This document shows, in pieces, positions 35,587 through 47,420 of a stretch of 64,000 bases of DNA. The number at the start of each line of letters is the position of its first letter. Position 1 is the first letter of the stretch. The stretch covers positions 173,662,001-173,726,000 of the forward strand of contig JBITNC010000001.1 in assembly GCA_050084985.1 (NCBI GenBank), written 5' to 3'. The DNA comes from Nageia nagi (Eukaryota; Pinophyta). Both the position numbers and the translations under genes were made by a program. The notes beneath the pieces were generated by a model that saw nothing but the letters and a program-made list of their open reading frames with translations, did no database searches and was not told the DNA's origin.

Positions 35587-35731
35587 GTGAGAATCACCTT
35601 GTGATTATAGATAATTACCTTGCAATTTTAGATAATCACCTTATGATTTTAGATAATCACCTTGCGATTATAGATAATTGCCTTGCAATTATTCTTATTT
35701 TTTAAAATAAAGATAATCACAAAGTGATTAT
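35587..35731. repeat. Palindromic 21-bp minisatellite
   Basis: Four exact-period 21-bp units of the type agataatcaccttgcgattat lie at 35609-35629, 35630-35650, 35651-35671 and 35672-35692, preceded by a related unit from 35587. Each unit is an imperfect inverted repeat (AATCAC ctt GTGATT). A perfect 9+9 palindrome GATAATCAC-AAA-GTGATTATC lies at 35712-35732, and a shorter one near 35320. Confidence 0.85.
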
Positions 35732-35732
35732 C

Positions 35733-36089
35733 CAAAATCACCTTGCAATTATCCATCAAATTTTTTTTCCTACTTCTAAAATTATATAAAAAAAAAAACC
35801 ACCCATGCAAGGGGGCATTGCAAAGGTAGGATATGCTTTGACATTATCCTCCCAAGATCAAGATTTTCAAGGAATTAGATATCAAGTTCAACAGATGTTT
35901 TCACCTTTGAAATGCATGTAGTAGGCAATCTTACAGATGAGAATCATCCTCAAATTTATTCTTGGGTGAGTATCCCAAGTACTAAAATTGAAATCTATTG
36001 CAACATTAATACATAAAATGTTGATCATAGATCTATTATCTAATTCATTATCCTACACATTTATTGAAGGATATTCTACCAAGCATACC
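35733..36089. other. Flank of element E, no gene seen
   Basis: AT-rich sequence with poly-T and poly-A runs. It ends with atacc, the left target-site duplication of element E. Confidence 0.5.
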
Positions 36090-36730
36090 TATAGATTCCT
36101 CAAAATGAACCTTTATGTATTTAATAAATCATTTTAATCCATTAATAGATTATTATGTAAAAAAGGATTAAAAATGTATAAAAGATGTGTAGGAATGTAT
36201 TTGACCCTTGTGGATTGTACAAGGGGTCAAAATATCAAATTTATGTAAACTTGTATCATATATAAAGGCATCATTTGATGATCTATAGATTATTAGTGAA
36301 TCATAGGCAAATAATCATTTCAAACTAATACAAGGATTATCAATTGAAGATCATTTGAAGGATTGCAACTTACTTTATCTATCTACATTGTGCATCTATT
36401 ATTCTATAAGTTTGCATGTATGTTCATAATTTGATTATTTGCTAATTCTCTCATTTCTATATTCTTGTTCACGTCTGTAATTCCACTTATCTTACAATTT
36501 TGATAGCATGTCAATTCTAGGACACCGATGATGTACTTGTTCATGAGTGTATGATCTATCGTTTATGCATTTTATGATTAACATAATGAATATAGAATCT
36601 AAGTAAACACTATTGCATTCCTGCTACATGTTATTACCATATTTTTGATATATGCATCAATATTTATAAAGTAGACCAATAGTGCATTAATCAATCCCAT
36701 TTGCATTAATTGAATTATTTAGCTACTACA
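36090..36730 (+). repeat. Element E 5' LTR
   Basis: 641 bp. It starts TATAGATTCC (the partner has TGTAGATGCC, so the TG has decayed) and ends GCTACTACA. A TATA-like TATAAAGG lies at 36261. Confidence 0.9.
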
Positions 36731-36732
36731 TT

Positions 36733-36748
36733 TTGGTGAACTTGAATG
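36733..36748 (+). other. Element E primer binding site
   Basis: The sequence ttTGGTGAACTTGAATG just after the LTR begins with the expected TGG. The tRNA is not assigned. Confidence 0.55.
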
Positions 36749-36852
36749 CTTGATTTATCTTGCCCTAGAGGCAAGATTGTGCTAGCCCTTCTTATCAAGA
36801 TCATGCTACCAACACCATATATTTATATATTTAGGATGATAGAAACATTAAG

Positions 36853-38720
36853 ATGGATCAACTCATAGCCATACTTTAGGATTTATGAAGGGAGATTGCT
36901 ATGAACAACAATCCAGGTTCTAGCTTGACTAATCCTAGAGGTTCATCTAATACCTCACGATCCAATCTTAATGATGGCATTTTTGTTTCACTCTTGACTT
37001 TAATGGCTAAATTCTTCCCAAGGAGTTTGAAAGATGATACTACTTAGTGGTTCTACTCTCTACCTGATAAGTCTATTAATTCCTTCAAAACCTTCCTTCA
37101 AATATTTATGGGTTAATACAAACATAATATTAAAGAACAAAGTAATATATCAATATTATGTGCACTTTGTCAAGCAAGCAATGAAACCATAGAGAAGTAT
37201 ATCTTATGCTTCAAAAAGGTATGGAAAACTACTCAAGTTAAACTATATGAATCTAATATTTGTGGTATATTTCATGAATATATTATTCCTCTACTTCAAT
37301 TGCATGCTCCTGGTGCTAAGGATGTTGGTTTTAGTACTCTAGTTCAACAATTAGTGCAAAAAGAGTAAGTTTAATTATCAATAAAAGAGATTAAATATAT
37401 ATCTAATAATTCTTTCATAGATAATAGGAAATCATATGCCAAGAAAGATGAGAAACCAATTAATATAGTAGATAGACCCAAGACTCCTCCAAAGGCACAA
37501 ATATCTAATTCTTTAAAAGATACCAACTACACATTTCTAGTTCCACGAAGAATTATTTTGAGGGACTCAATGAAGAAAGGCCTCCTACACCTGCTTGAAA
37601 AAGTTGATGATATCCCTTTGGGACACTTTGAGGCATATTGTGCTTATCATAAATGAAAAGGGCATGCTACAAAATTTTGTAAAACATTAGAAGTAGCTAT
37701 CATAACCCTCATAGAATAAGGAAGGTACAAGATTGATGAACGTATTGCTAAACAAGGAGATGTCATCAATGTGGTCACAATAGTCAAAGAGGTGTGTGCT
37801 AACTTGTGAATAGGACATCCATGTAATGTTCCAAATCTAGTTACCACTAAATAAGTAAGTGTCCCACCTAATCCTAAATTTTACAATATGATTGAACAAT
37901 TTAAAAATACATTAGCCAAGATTAACTTGTATGATCTCATTTCTACTTCTCTAGCTTATAAAGTTATTTTATATACTTTATATAAGAATGAAACTATTCA
38001 TACTAATATTTTAGTGGCTACATTTTTTGAGAAGCTCCAAACCATTGGGGAAAGTGACATTATATCCTTTCACAAGTTTGAAATAGTCCACCAAGAACTA
38101 CTAGATGAGTGTGCAACTTATATATCACCCCCATGGTAGATGAATACAAAGTCAAAAGGACCATGGTAGATAATGATTTAGCTATGAATGTGTGTTCTAA
38201 CCATTTTTGACTCAATTACAATAAAAAGGTGTAACCATCCCTCCATTAGAAGAAGCTACTTTTAAAATTAGAACCTATGATAGTTTTTCTAAGAAACCAT
38301 TAGGCATAGCTACCATCATGATTACCATAGGATTTAGAACTATTCCAACCAAGTTTTAGGTATTTGATTCCAGGTTATCTTATAACATGCTTTTAGGAAG
38401 ACCTTGGATCCATGGTATGGAAGTTGTTCCTTCTATATTACATGGTAGACTAAAATTTGAAGTCCAAGGAGAAGTACATACAATCTTATCTAATCTTGAG
38501 CCCTATGCATTGTGCAATGTTGCTGACTTTGAGGAGATGGCCTTGGTTCCACCACTTTTCAAAATAGACCCTTGGATGATCCCACATCAAGGGAAAATAT
38601 AGATAAACAAGTGCAAATCACATAAATAGATATGGAAACTTACAAAATAGATGATATAGACTTATTTGCATCTTTTAAAGACTTGGGATGACCTTGACTA
38701 TTGGTTATTTTAGATTGCTA
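36853..38720 (+). pseudogene. Element E gag and protease
   Basis: Gag-protease of the Tat-type element. From an ATG at 36853 the frame reads MDQLIAIL and MNNNPGSSLTNP, then LMAKFFPRSLKDDTT, a stop and WFYSLPDKSINSFKTF at about 37000-37100, typical of Retrotrans_gag. The knuckle CAYHK-stop-KGHATKFC lies near 37640-37680. A protease-like site reads MVDNDLAMNVCS near 38165, where D-N-D stands for D-N-G. The protease end NMLLGRPWIHGMEVVPS is read at 38387-38430. Several TAG, TGA and TAA stops interrupt it. Text stops at 38720 where element F begins. Confidence 0.7.
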
Positions 38721-38726
38721 ACATTG

Positions 38727-39944
38727 TGATCTGAAAATTTGAATCCCTTCAACATTTAGTAATCTCCATTTTAGTGTGTTCATTATGATCATCTTGTCTT
38801 CAACTTTTTGATACTTCTTTTAGATCAAGAATCTGAGTCCGTATGAGGAAGATATGGCCTTAAGTCTATTTTATGTATTTTTGAAAAAAAAAGATTAAAA
38901 AATATGGTGGGACCTGCCTGCCACCGTGGAGGCCACGTAGGTGACCGGGCCTGCGATGGACCATGTTGGAGGTTGACTACCTACATGGAGGTCAAATCTT
39001 GCATCTAACCACCTATCAGACCCATCCGCCCATGTACCACCAGACCACATGGAGGCCCGCATGGAGGAGTTGACCGTGGACCCTGTGCCTATCACCTGTC
39101 TACCATGTCTAGACTACATAGGCTACTTGATCGGTTGATTTCCAAGCTAGCCATTTGTACATGCAACCTATTGACCACGTGCAACCTATCCACACTAGCT
39201 AAGCTACCAACCAGACTGCCAATGTGACCACCCAATCATCTAAGCCACCCAGTTGACCGTTTGACCACCTGCCACATGTCAGCACCATAGTGCACTCACC
39301 CATTTTTAAATTTGTTAACATATTTTGGCATTTCTAAGGTTTTTTTGGTGATTTTTGATTCACCTAAGGTCCTATTTTTGGGTTGATTAATCTTGTAAGC
39401 TTGGAAACAGTCCAGAGAGCATGTTTTTTAGTTTCAGAGCTCATTTTTGGGAGATTTTTGTAACCATTTGAGCCCAAATTTGATAGGAAGATCAAGGAGG
39501 TTAATGGGTATCTAAAAATATATTTTTTTACCCAATTTCTTAGTTGTAATTATCTCCAATTTTAGCCCCCAAAATTGTATAAAAAGGGAGCAAATTGTAC
39601 AGAAAAGGAAGGAAGAAAGGATTTAGGAAGGTTGTTCTCAGTTTTGTTACGATTTTTAGAGTTGTGAGTGTGTTGTGAATGTGAGAGGAGGTTTTGAAGG
39701 ACCTTGGAGGCCTTGTAAAGTGATTCTTCCCTTTGATAGTAGAGAGCGTTTGAGCTAGATGTAGCCCACACTGGGTGAACCAAGATAAATCTTGCTTGTC
39801 TCTTCTTTGGTGAATGCTTTTCTCTTCTCTATGTTTACATTTAGTTTCCTGAATTTCTTTTACAAGCACTTAAATTATTTTAAGTGTGAATTGATCTTGA
39901 GTAAAGATTAAATTGAAAATTGTAATCTTATAGTTTATGGATCA
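38727..39944 (+). repeat. Element F 5' LTR
   Basis: 1,218 bp, TGATCT...GGATCA. A GC-richer U3 block (38920-39300) is full of gaccacc/gaccg phrases. A TATA-like TATAAAAA lies at 39578-39585, conserved at 44512-44519. Confidence 0.92.
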
Positions 39945-39948
39945 AGTT

Positions 39949-39966
39949 TGGTATCAGAGCAAGTTG
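39949..39966 (+). other. Element F primer binding site (tRNA-iMet)
   Basis: TGGTATCAGAGCAAGTTG is the classic plant initiator tRNA-Met site, four bases after the LTR end. Confidence 0.93.
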
Positions 39967-39990
39967 AAATCATTGGGATAACCTATCTTT

Positions 39991-41755
39991 TTGAGATTGT
40001 TGTTGGTGTTTGGAAAGTGTTCTTGCATGTATACCAGGTCACAAAGCAAGAAAGGAGAAGGAGAATTTGTGGAGGAGGATCCAGAAATTGGTTCTAGAGT
40101 TTGGCTAAAGAGGCAAAGAGAGCTTGGAGCCATGGCCAATGAAGGAGGGTCTAATGTGGAAAAGCAAATTGCTGATCTTGCCACAATGTTCTAGAAAATG
40201 TCTCTAAAATTCCAACATTTTCAAGAACAACAATACAAGAAAAATGAAGGTGAAACTAGTGAATGTAATAAAATTGGCAATGATGTTACACATAGTATTT
40301 TTCAACGTTCTCCTTTGAAATTGGAAGTTAAATTTGATTTGCCTACTTTTATTGGAGAAGTGAATGCTGAGAAATTAGACCATTGGATTAAACAAATTGA
40401 AGTATATTGTAGAGTTCAAAGAATTGTAAGAGATGAAGATAAAATCCAATTAGCAACTCTTAAAATGAGTGGTAATGCACTTGTTTGGTGGGAAAGTTGT
40501 TTACAAAGTAAGAATGAATCTATTCAAGCTTGTATTGCTTCTTGGACTCATTTTGTACAATTGCTTAGAAATCAATTTTATCCTTTGGGTTATCGGCAAA
40601 AGGTAATCATGGAATGACAAACTTTCTATCAAGGCAAAGGGCAAAGTGTGCAAGAGTACACTACGAAATTCCAAAGAAGAGCTACAATGCTAGGTATTCC
40701 TCTTGATTCCCAAGATACTCTTATTAAGTATATTGGTGGTTTGCATAATTATTTAAGGCATACAATATTGATGTTTGATCCAAATGATTTGGATAAATTT
40801 TGTGTACAAGACACTCACTTAGAAGAAAGGGGAAAATTTGTTAAGGATGGGAAAAAGAACAATGCTTCCAATTACAATAGTAATAATGATTCTGAAAGGA
40901 ACAAAGGAAAGGAGAAAAAGAAAACTATGTATACTACACAAAAAGAAAAGTCTAAAGATGTATGTAAACATTGTAAAAAAGAAGGTCATTTAGAGGCTAA
41001 ATGTTGGAAATTGCATCCTGAATTACACCCTAAACCTAAGGGTCAAAGAAAGCAAACAAATACTGTTACTAAGGAAATTGAGGATGGTTCAGATGTAGAT
41101 GATAAAATGGCATGTATGGTTTTGCATAATACACTTAATGAAGATGATGAAAAGAAGAAAATTGAACTTTTTCACATCAAGGTGCAAGCTAAGAAGACTA
41201 GGATTGATACATTGTTTGATTATGGATCTCAAGCTAACTTAATTGCAAAAAAGAATGTCAAATCACTTGCACTCACTACTCAACCTCATCCAAACCCATA
41301 TCCATTGGGATGGGTTAATAAAGATTCAAAGTTAAAGGTAACACAACAATGCAAGTTGCAATTTGGGATTAATAGGGATTACATTGATGAAGTTTTACTT
41401 GATGTTGTTCCTTTGGATATTTGTGGGATTGTGCTTGGTAGTCCTTATCTATGGGAAAGAGATGCTTTATTTTATAGAAAGGAAAACAAATACAGACTCA
41501 TTAAAAATGGAATTTAATACATGGTTAGTGCTCATCAAAGCAAGAAAAAGGATATTTATTTGATTACTGCAGGACAAGCAAAGAAACTAATTAATACAGG
41601 ACAAATGTTTATACTTGCAATGGTGAAATCTCAAGATGAAGTGGAAATCATAAAGGCACTTGATGATTGTGAACCACAATACAAATAAGAAGTTAAAGAG
41701 GTAATTTTTGAATTTGAAGATTTATTTTAAATACCTAAAGAACTTCCACTAAAAG
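39991..41755 (+). pseudogene. Element F gag and protease
   Basis: One frame (39991-41517) is broken only by stops at 40192 (TAG) and 40615 (TGA). It encodes gag, with KFDLPTFIGEVNAEKLDHWI and MSGNALVWWESCL marking Retrotrans_gag at 40330-40500. The region QEYTTKFQRRATMLGIPL follows. The zinc knuckle CKHCKKEGHLEAKC (C-x2-C-x4-H-x4-C) lies at 40960-41005. Protease reads TLFDYGSQANLIAKKNV near 41212, with catalytic Asp present but D-Y-G instead of D-S/T-G, and ICGIVLGSPYLWERDALF near 41420. A TAA at 41515 and a one-base shift near 41755 separate it from RT. Gag binds and packages element RNA, and protease matures the particle. Confidence 0.85.
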
Positions 41756-43160
41756 AGATATACAACATGAGATTCAATTACATCCTAATGTTGCACTTCC
41801 TAATATTGGCTTATATAGACATTCTGATTTGGAAATTGAAGAAATTAAGAAACAAGTCAAGGAATTGTTAGATCAAGGATTCATTAGACCTAGCACATCA
41901 CCATGTGGATCTCCTATTGTTATAATTCCAAAGAAAGATGGAACTTGGCGTATGTGTGTTGATTACAGGGCACTAAATAAGATCATGGTTAAAAATCGAT
42001 ATCCTTTGCCATGTATTGATGATTTAATGGATCAATTAACAAAAGTTAGGATTTTCACAAAATTAGATCTAAGAAGTGGTTATCATCAAGTACAAGTTAA
42101 AGAAGAGGATGTATGGAAAACTACTTTCAAAACTAGGCAAGGATTGTTTGAATGGTTGGTTTTACCATTTGGATTATGCAATGCTCCTGCTACTTTCATA
42201 CGTGTAATGAATGAGGTTTTAAGGCCTTTCATTGATGATTTTGTTATTGTGTACCTTGATGATATTCTCATTTATAGTGATAATTGGAAAGATCATGTGG
42301 TGCATATTCATAAAGTGTTTGAAGTTCTAAGGGAAGCAAAACTCTATTTGAAGATGTCTAAGTGTGAGTTTATCAGGAAGAGTTTAATCTATCTTGGCCA
42401 CATTGTAGGTGAAGTTCAATTGAGGATAGATCCTACAAAAATAGAGGCTATGTTGAAATGGCCTACTCCCACTAGTGTGACAAATACTAGGAGTTTTCTT
42501 GGGGCAGTACAATATTTATGCAAGTTTATTGCTAACTTTTCTTACATGGCTTCTCCACTTCATGCTCTTACAGGAAAGAGTCATGGATTTTAGTGCGGAG
42601 TGAAAGAACAACATGCTTTTGAGTTGCTTAAAAAGAAAATTAGTAATGCTCTAGTACTTGCTTTGCCTAATCTTCAAAAGCCTTTTGAAATTGAAACTGA
42701 TGCAAGTGACTACGCTATGGGTGCAATTTTATTACAGGAAAAACATCTAATTTGCTATCACTCGAAAATGTTTACTAGTGCGGTAAGAAACTATCCCACA
42801 TATGACAAAGAGTTGTATGCATTAGTTCAAAGTGTTAAGAAATGGAAGCACTATTTGGTAGGTAAAGAGACAATAATTCATACAAATCATCAACCCTTAC
42901 AATATCTTCAGTCACAATCTAAGTTGCAACAATCTAGACACTTTCGTTGGATGGGATTTTTGCAACAATTTTATTTGGTGATTAAGTACAAGAAGGGTAC
43001 TCAAAATAAAATTTTTGATATGTTTTCTAGGCCTCCAATAGTTGCAAGTATTGTGATTCTACAAAATAGTTCTTTAATGCATGACAGGTATAAAGAATAA
43101 TATGTGGTTGATCCTGATTTCCAAAATGTCTATCATAGATTAATGAGGTTGGAAATCATG
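41756..43160 (+). pseudogene. Element F reverse transcriptase and RNase H
   Basis: The frame from about 41760 gives a well preserved gypsy RT. It shows QGFIRPSTSPCGSPIVIIPK, DGTWRMCVDYRALNKI, FTKLDLRSGYHQV, LPFGLCNAPATF, and the catalytic YLDD encoded by 42252-42263. RNase H follows after a single TAG at 42591. It reads FEIETDASDYAMGAILLQ, TYDKELYALVQSVKKWKHYL and HTNHQPLQYL, with the expected D, E and D residues, to about 43100. Further stops occur at 43098 and a shift near 43165. RT and RNase H together make the cDNA. Apart from the few stops the catalytic residues look intact, so this is a recently dead copy. Confidence 0.9.
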
Positions 43161-43164
43161 ACTT

Positions 43165-43652
43165 CCATTTGCATGATGGATTACTTTATCATTTGGGCAA
43201 CATTTGTATTCCTAATGGTGAGAGGAATGATTTGATTAGGGAAGCTCATACTTCTCATATTTCAGGGTACTTTGATGTTGGTCTTCCTACTTCTATCATT
43301 TTTGATAGGGATTCTAGGTTTATTGGAAAATTTTGGACTTCTTTGTGGGAAAGGATGGACACTAAGCTAAAGAGAAGTATAGCATTTCATACACAAATAG
43401 ATATTATGTTACCATCAGTTGAGGATCTAGCCCTTGAGCACATGAATGTGTTGGTTGAGGATGCAGTATTGGAAAAGAAGTAATGATCATCTCGTAGTGG
43501 CATACATGAGGTGTGGCATATTGGAGTGAAGGGCCAACATCCACACAAGGCCAAGTGGTATGCAGTTGATCAGGTGAGGGAGCTCTACCCTCACCTCATT
43601 CCATCATCCTAAATGCTTTTGGGGATAAAAGCTCTCTCTCAGTGGGGAGGAA
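43165..43652 (+). pseudogene. Element F integrase with two internal deletions, plus 3' tail
   Basis: Open at 43169-43483 but heavily shortened. DGLLYHLGNICIPNGERNDL and IREAHTSHISGYFDVG are the start of the H2C2 zinc domain. This jumps directly to LPTSIIFDRDSRFIGKFW, which carries the second catalytic Asp. The rest of the zinc domain and the first Asp are gone. After MDTKLKRSIAFHTQ a second jump removes the catalytic Glu region and joins LPSVEDLALEHMNVLVEDAV. Beyond the stop at 43481 the text RSRSGIHEVWHIGVKGQHPH and KAKWYAVDQVRELYPHLI resembles the chromodomain-like tail of this group. The enzyme cannot be active. Confidence 0.8.
43641..43652 (+). other. Element F polypurine tract
   Basis: AGTGGGGAGGAA lies immediately before the TGATCT start of the 3' LTR. 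Confidence 0.88.
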
Positions 43653-44878
43653 TGATCTAAAAATTTGGATCCCTTCAACATTTAGTAATCTCCACTTTAG
43701 TGTGTTCATTGTGATTGTCTTATCTTCAACTTTTTGATGCTTCTTTCAGATCAAGAATTCAAGTCCGTATGAGGAAGATACGGCCTTAAGTCCATTTTGT
43801 GTATTTTTGAAAAAAAAAAGATTAAAAAATATGGTAGGACCTGCCCGCCACCGTGGAGGCCACGTAGGTGACCGGGCCTACAAAGGACCACATTGAAGGT
43901 TGACTACCTATGTGGAGGTCAAATCCTACATCTAACCACCTATCAAACCCATCCACCTGCGCACCACCAGACCACGTGGAGGCTCGCATGGAGGAGTTGA
44001 CCGTGGACCCTATGCCTATCACCTACCTGCCATGTCCAAACCATGTAGGTTGCTTGATCGGTTGATTTCCAAGCTAGCCATTCATGTGCACAACCTACTA
44101 ACCATGCGCAACTTGTCCATGCTAGCTAAGCTACCAACCAGATCGCCAACATGATCGCCTAGTCATCTAAGCCACCTAGTTGATCGTTTGATCGCTTGAT
44201 CGCCTGCCATATGTCAGCACCATAGTGCACCCACCCATTTTTAAATTTGTTAACATATTTTGGCATTTATAAGGTTTTTTTGGTGATTTTTGATTCACCT
44301 AAGGTCCTATTTTTGGGCTGATTAATCTTGTAAGCCTGGAAATAATCTAGAGAGCATGTTTTTTAGTTTTAGAGCTCATTTTTGGGAGATTTTTGCAACC
44401 ATTTGAGCCCAAATTTGATAAGAAGATCAAGGAGGTTAATGGGTATCTAAAAATATGTTTTTTACCCAATTTCTTAGTTGTAATTATCTCCGATTTTAGC
44501 CCCTAAAATTGTATAAAAAGGGAGCAAATTATATAGAAAAGGAAGGAAGGAAGGATTCAGGAAGGTTGTTCTTAGTTTTGTTGCGATTTTTAGAGCTATG
44601 AGTGTGTTGTGAATGTGAGAGGAGGTTTTGAAGGACCTTGGAGGCCTTGTAAAGTGATTCTCCCCATTGATAGTAGAGAGCTTTTGAGCTGGATGTAGCC
44701 CACACTGGGTGAACTAGGATAAATCTTGCTTGTCTCTTCTTTGGTGAATGCTTTTCTCTTCTCTGTGTTTACATTTAGTTTTCTGAATTTCCTTTACAAG
44801 CACTTAAATTGTTTTAAGTATGAATTGATCCTGAGTAAAGATTAAATTGAAAATTGTAATCTTATAGTTTATGGATCA
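43653..44878 (+). repeat. Element F 3' LTR
   Basis: 1,226-bp partner of 38727-39944. The extra length comes largely from an expanded ttgatcg run near 44170-44205. Most differences between the copies are transitions. Confidence 0.92.
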
Positions 44879-44883
44879 CATTG

Positions 44884-46990
44884 TGTTGTTCTATATATAG
44901 GGAACCAACACCTTATGAATGATGATGTTAATGACCCTTCCATATCTATTTTATCTGAAATGATGAACCAATATTTTGCATACAACATCCCTATATCTTC
45001 TGAATTAGGTAAAACCTTTCCTTCTAGTTTTGTTAAAAAAATATAGTTAACAATTACAAGTACAAGGGAGGAGGTTTGGGTAAAATTGAGCAAGGTATGT
45101 ATGATTTTTCTATTTTTCCAAAAATACAGCTTACTAAGATATGTGGATTGGATAGGTAAAAAAAAATGGGATCCCATACAATTTGTTAAAATATCTAATG
45201 TGATATAATTATATTATTAAATTAATGAAGATATGTGGAATGATCATAGCTTTCTTGTTGCCTTTGATTGTTTCAGTACTAATGATGATTTACTTAAATA
45301 CTTGGAGGCACATTCAAAATTACTCAAGTCTAAAAAAACATTTCATGCCTCTTATATGCTTCATGACTATGCTTACTTTGGCCAAGAGGTCAATTTTTAT
45401 GATGTGTTATAGGTTTAGCTCTTAGAAGAAGCTGAGATTGCTGATCCTACTATGGAGGATTTGCCTTCATTATTACCAACAAAGAAGGATCTCACCTTCC
45501 CATAAAAAGAGTTGCTAAACATTAACATTAGCACTACAAATAAGGAGATATTGCTTCAAATTGGAGCAACCTTAGCTCCTTATGAGCAAGAAAGGTACAA
45601 ATCTAAATTCATCATACATTTTAAATTTTTTACTTGGTCTTATGATGATATACTAAGTTATATCCTTCACTTGTTATGCATAATTTACCATTAAAAGCAA
45701 ATGCCAAACCAATTAAGCAAAAGCTTAGAAAAATGCATCCTTCTAGGCCTTGTTAGTAAAAAAAGAGATTGAAAAATACTTGCAAGAAAGATTCATAGAT
45801 CCTATTGATTATTCTAAGTGGATGTATAACATTGTTCCTATTACTAAACCAACTAGTGAAATACAAGTATGTACTGATTTTCATAATATCAATAATATTT
45901 TTCCTAAGGATGATTTTTCATTACCTAATATTGATATGATTGTTGATAGCATATATGGTCATGATATGTTGTCATTTTTGGATAGTTTTTATGGTTACAA
46001 TCAAATCTTAATTAATCCTACTGATTGGCATAAAATTGCTTTCACAACCCCTTAAGGCAATTTTTGTTGGAAGGTTATACCTTTTAGACTAAAAAATGCA
46101 GGTGCTACATATTAAGAGCCATGGTTAGTATGTTCCATAAGCATATTCACAAAATAATGGTGGTTTATGTCAATGACATTCTTGTCAAATCAAAGCAATA
46201 TTAAGACCATATCCAAGCCCTTAAAGAGGTGTTTGACATTTTCCAAAGGTACAAACTAAGACTTAAACCTTCAAAATGTGCATTTGGAGTTACTTTTAGA
46301 AAATTGTTAGGGTTCATGGTTTCAAATAAAGGAATTGAAGTAGATACTATGAAAGTAAAAACTATTATTGACATGGCTCCCCCTAGAAACTTGAAACAAC
46401 TTAGAAGCCTTAAAGGAAAGATAAATTCAGTTAGGAGATTCATCTCACAACTAGGGGACAAGTGTAGACCATTCACTCACTTACTTGAGAAGGATGTCAA
46501 GTTTGTATAGGATTTAAATTACCAAAAAGCATTTGAATATATCAAATAATATTTGCTTAACCCCCCTATTCTTGTTCCCATGGATTTTTCCCAACTTGCT
46601 TACTTGTATATTTCAACCTCCTTGTATGCCATAGGAACCATGCTGTGTCAAAAAACTAAAAATAACAAAGAGAGGGCTATCTATTATCTAAGTAAGACAT
46701 TGGTTGATTATGAGACAAGGTACACTCCTATGAAGAAGATTTGCTTTTCTATGATATTTACCATTAAAAAATTAAGGCATTACTTATTATATTCAACCAC
46801 ATATGTTGTTAGTCCTATTGATCCTTTAAAATATCTTGTGGCTAAAGAACACTTATATGGTAGATTTGCAAAGTGGCTAATGTTATTGTAGGAATTTGAT
46901 ATTAATGTGGTGAAGCAAAAATCTATTAAAGGATAGGCCATTGTAGATCTAATTGCAAATTTTCCTTAGGAAGGCAAGGAGGTTGTCCAT
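44884..46990 (+). pseudogene. Element E reverse transcriptase and RNase H
   Basis: E coding text resumes after F. A linker read at 45230-45420 (DDLLKYLEAHSKLLKSKKTF) is followed by IGATLAPYEQERYKSKF. RT reads MLVKKEIEKYLQERFIDPI, WMYNIVPITKP and CTDFHNINNIFPKDDFSLPN at 45750-45930, then FLDSFYGYNQILI. The catalytic motif is YVND (46166-46177), with the first Asp of YVDD changed to Asn, which would inactivate the enzyme. The thumb region RYKLRLKPSKCAFGV leads to RNase H text (46553-46891, KERAIYYLSKTLVDYETRYT). Many stops are present. Confidence 0.82.
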
Positions 46991-47089
46991 TCAGAATTTC
47001 TTAACATTTTTTAAGAGGAGCCATGATGCCAATAGCCTGACAACCCCAACTATGTGACTTTGAAGAGATCTCCATCCTTGATGATTATA

Positions 47090-47420
47090 TTTGTCTTCTA
47101 GAAGATGAGCTTGTAGTATAGACCCTATATTTTGATGATTCTAGATGCATTCATGGAGTAAGGGAAGGTATTATTTTGGTCTCTTATACCAATCAAGCAA
47201 TTCCTATTACATGTAAATTAGATTTCAAATGCACTAATAATATGGCTGAGTATGAAGCATTGATATTGGTATTGAAATAGGTTTTAGAACTAAAAATCAT
47301 AGACATAGAAATTTATGGAGACTCATAGCTTGTTGTCAACCAAGTGAAGGGTACTTATGATACCAAATATGAGAAGCTATGGCCTTATAGAGTGGTTTTG
47401 ATTTATTATGGACAAGCTTA
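47090..47420 (+). pseudogene. Element E second RNase H (archaeal type)
   Basis: Reads LYFDDSRCIHGVREGIILVS, then DFKCTNNMAEYEALILVL and IDIEIYGDS, a stop, LVVNQVKGTYDTKYEKL. The D...E...D residues of an RNase H are in place. A second RNase H between RT/RNase H and integrase is a hallmark of plant Tat elements. Confidence 0.75.

Larger units (their letters stand above)
38727..44878 (+). mobile_element. Element F: chromovirus-like Ty3-gypsy element nested in E
   Basis: A 6.15-kb plus-strand element with LTRs 38727-39944 and 43653-44878. It has a perfect target duplication CATTG (38722-38726 and 44879-44883). The PBS is TGGTATCAGAGCAAGTTG (39949-39966) and the purine tract AGTGGGGAGGAA abuts the right LTR. 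Gag, protease, RT and RNase H are nearly continuous with few stops, but integrase has two large internal deletions. It lies inside E, so it inserted later than E. Confidence 0.93.

Noticed and set aside
35587-35732. CRISPR-like regular palindromic array
   Set aside because: The 21-bp units are directly joined without unique spacers, and the context is plant nuclear DNA, so it is a minisatellite.
38895-39095. Minus-strand open frame in the F LTR, with a relative at 43822-44022
   Set aside because: It lies in the GC-richer U3 of both LTRs and has no family resemblance. It is open mainly because of low AT content.
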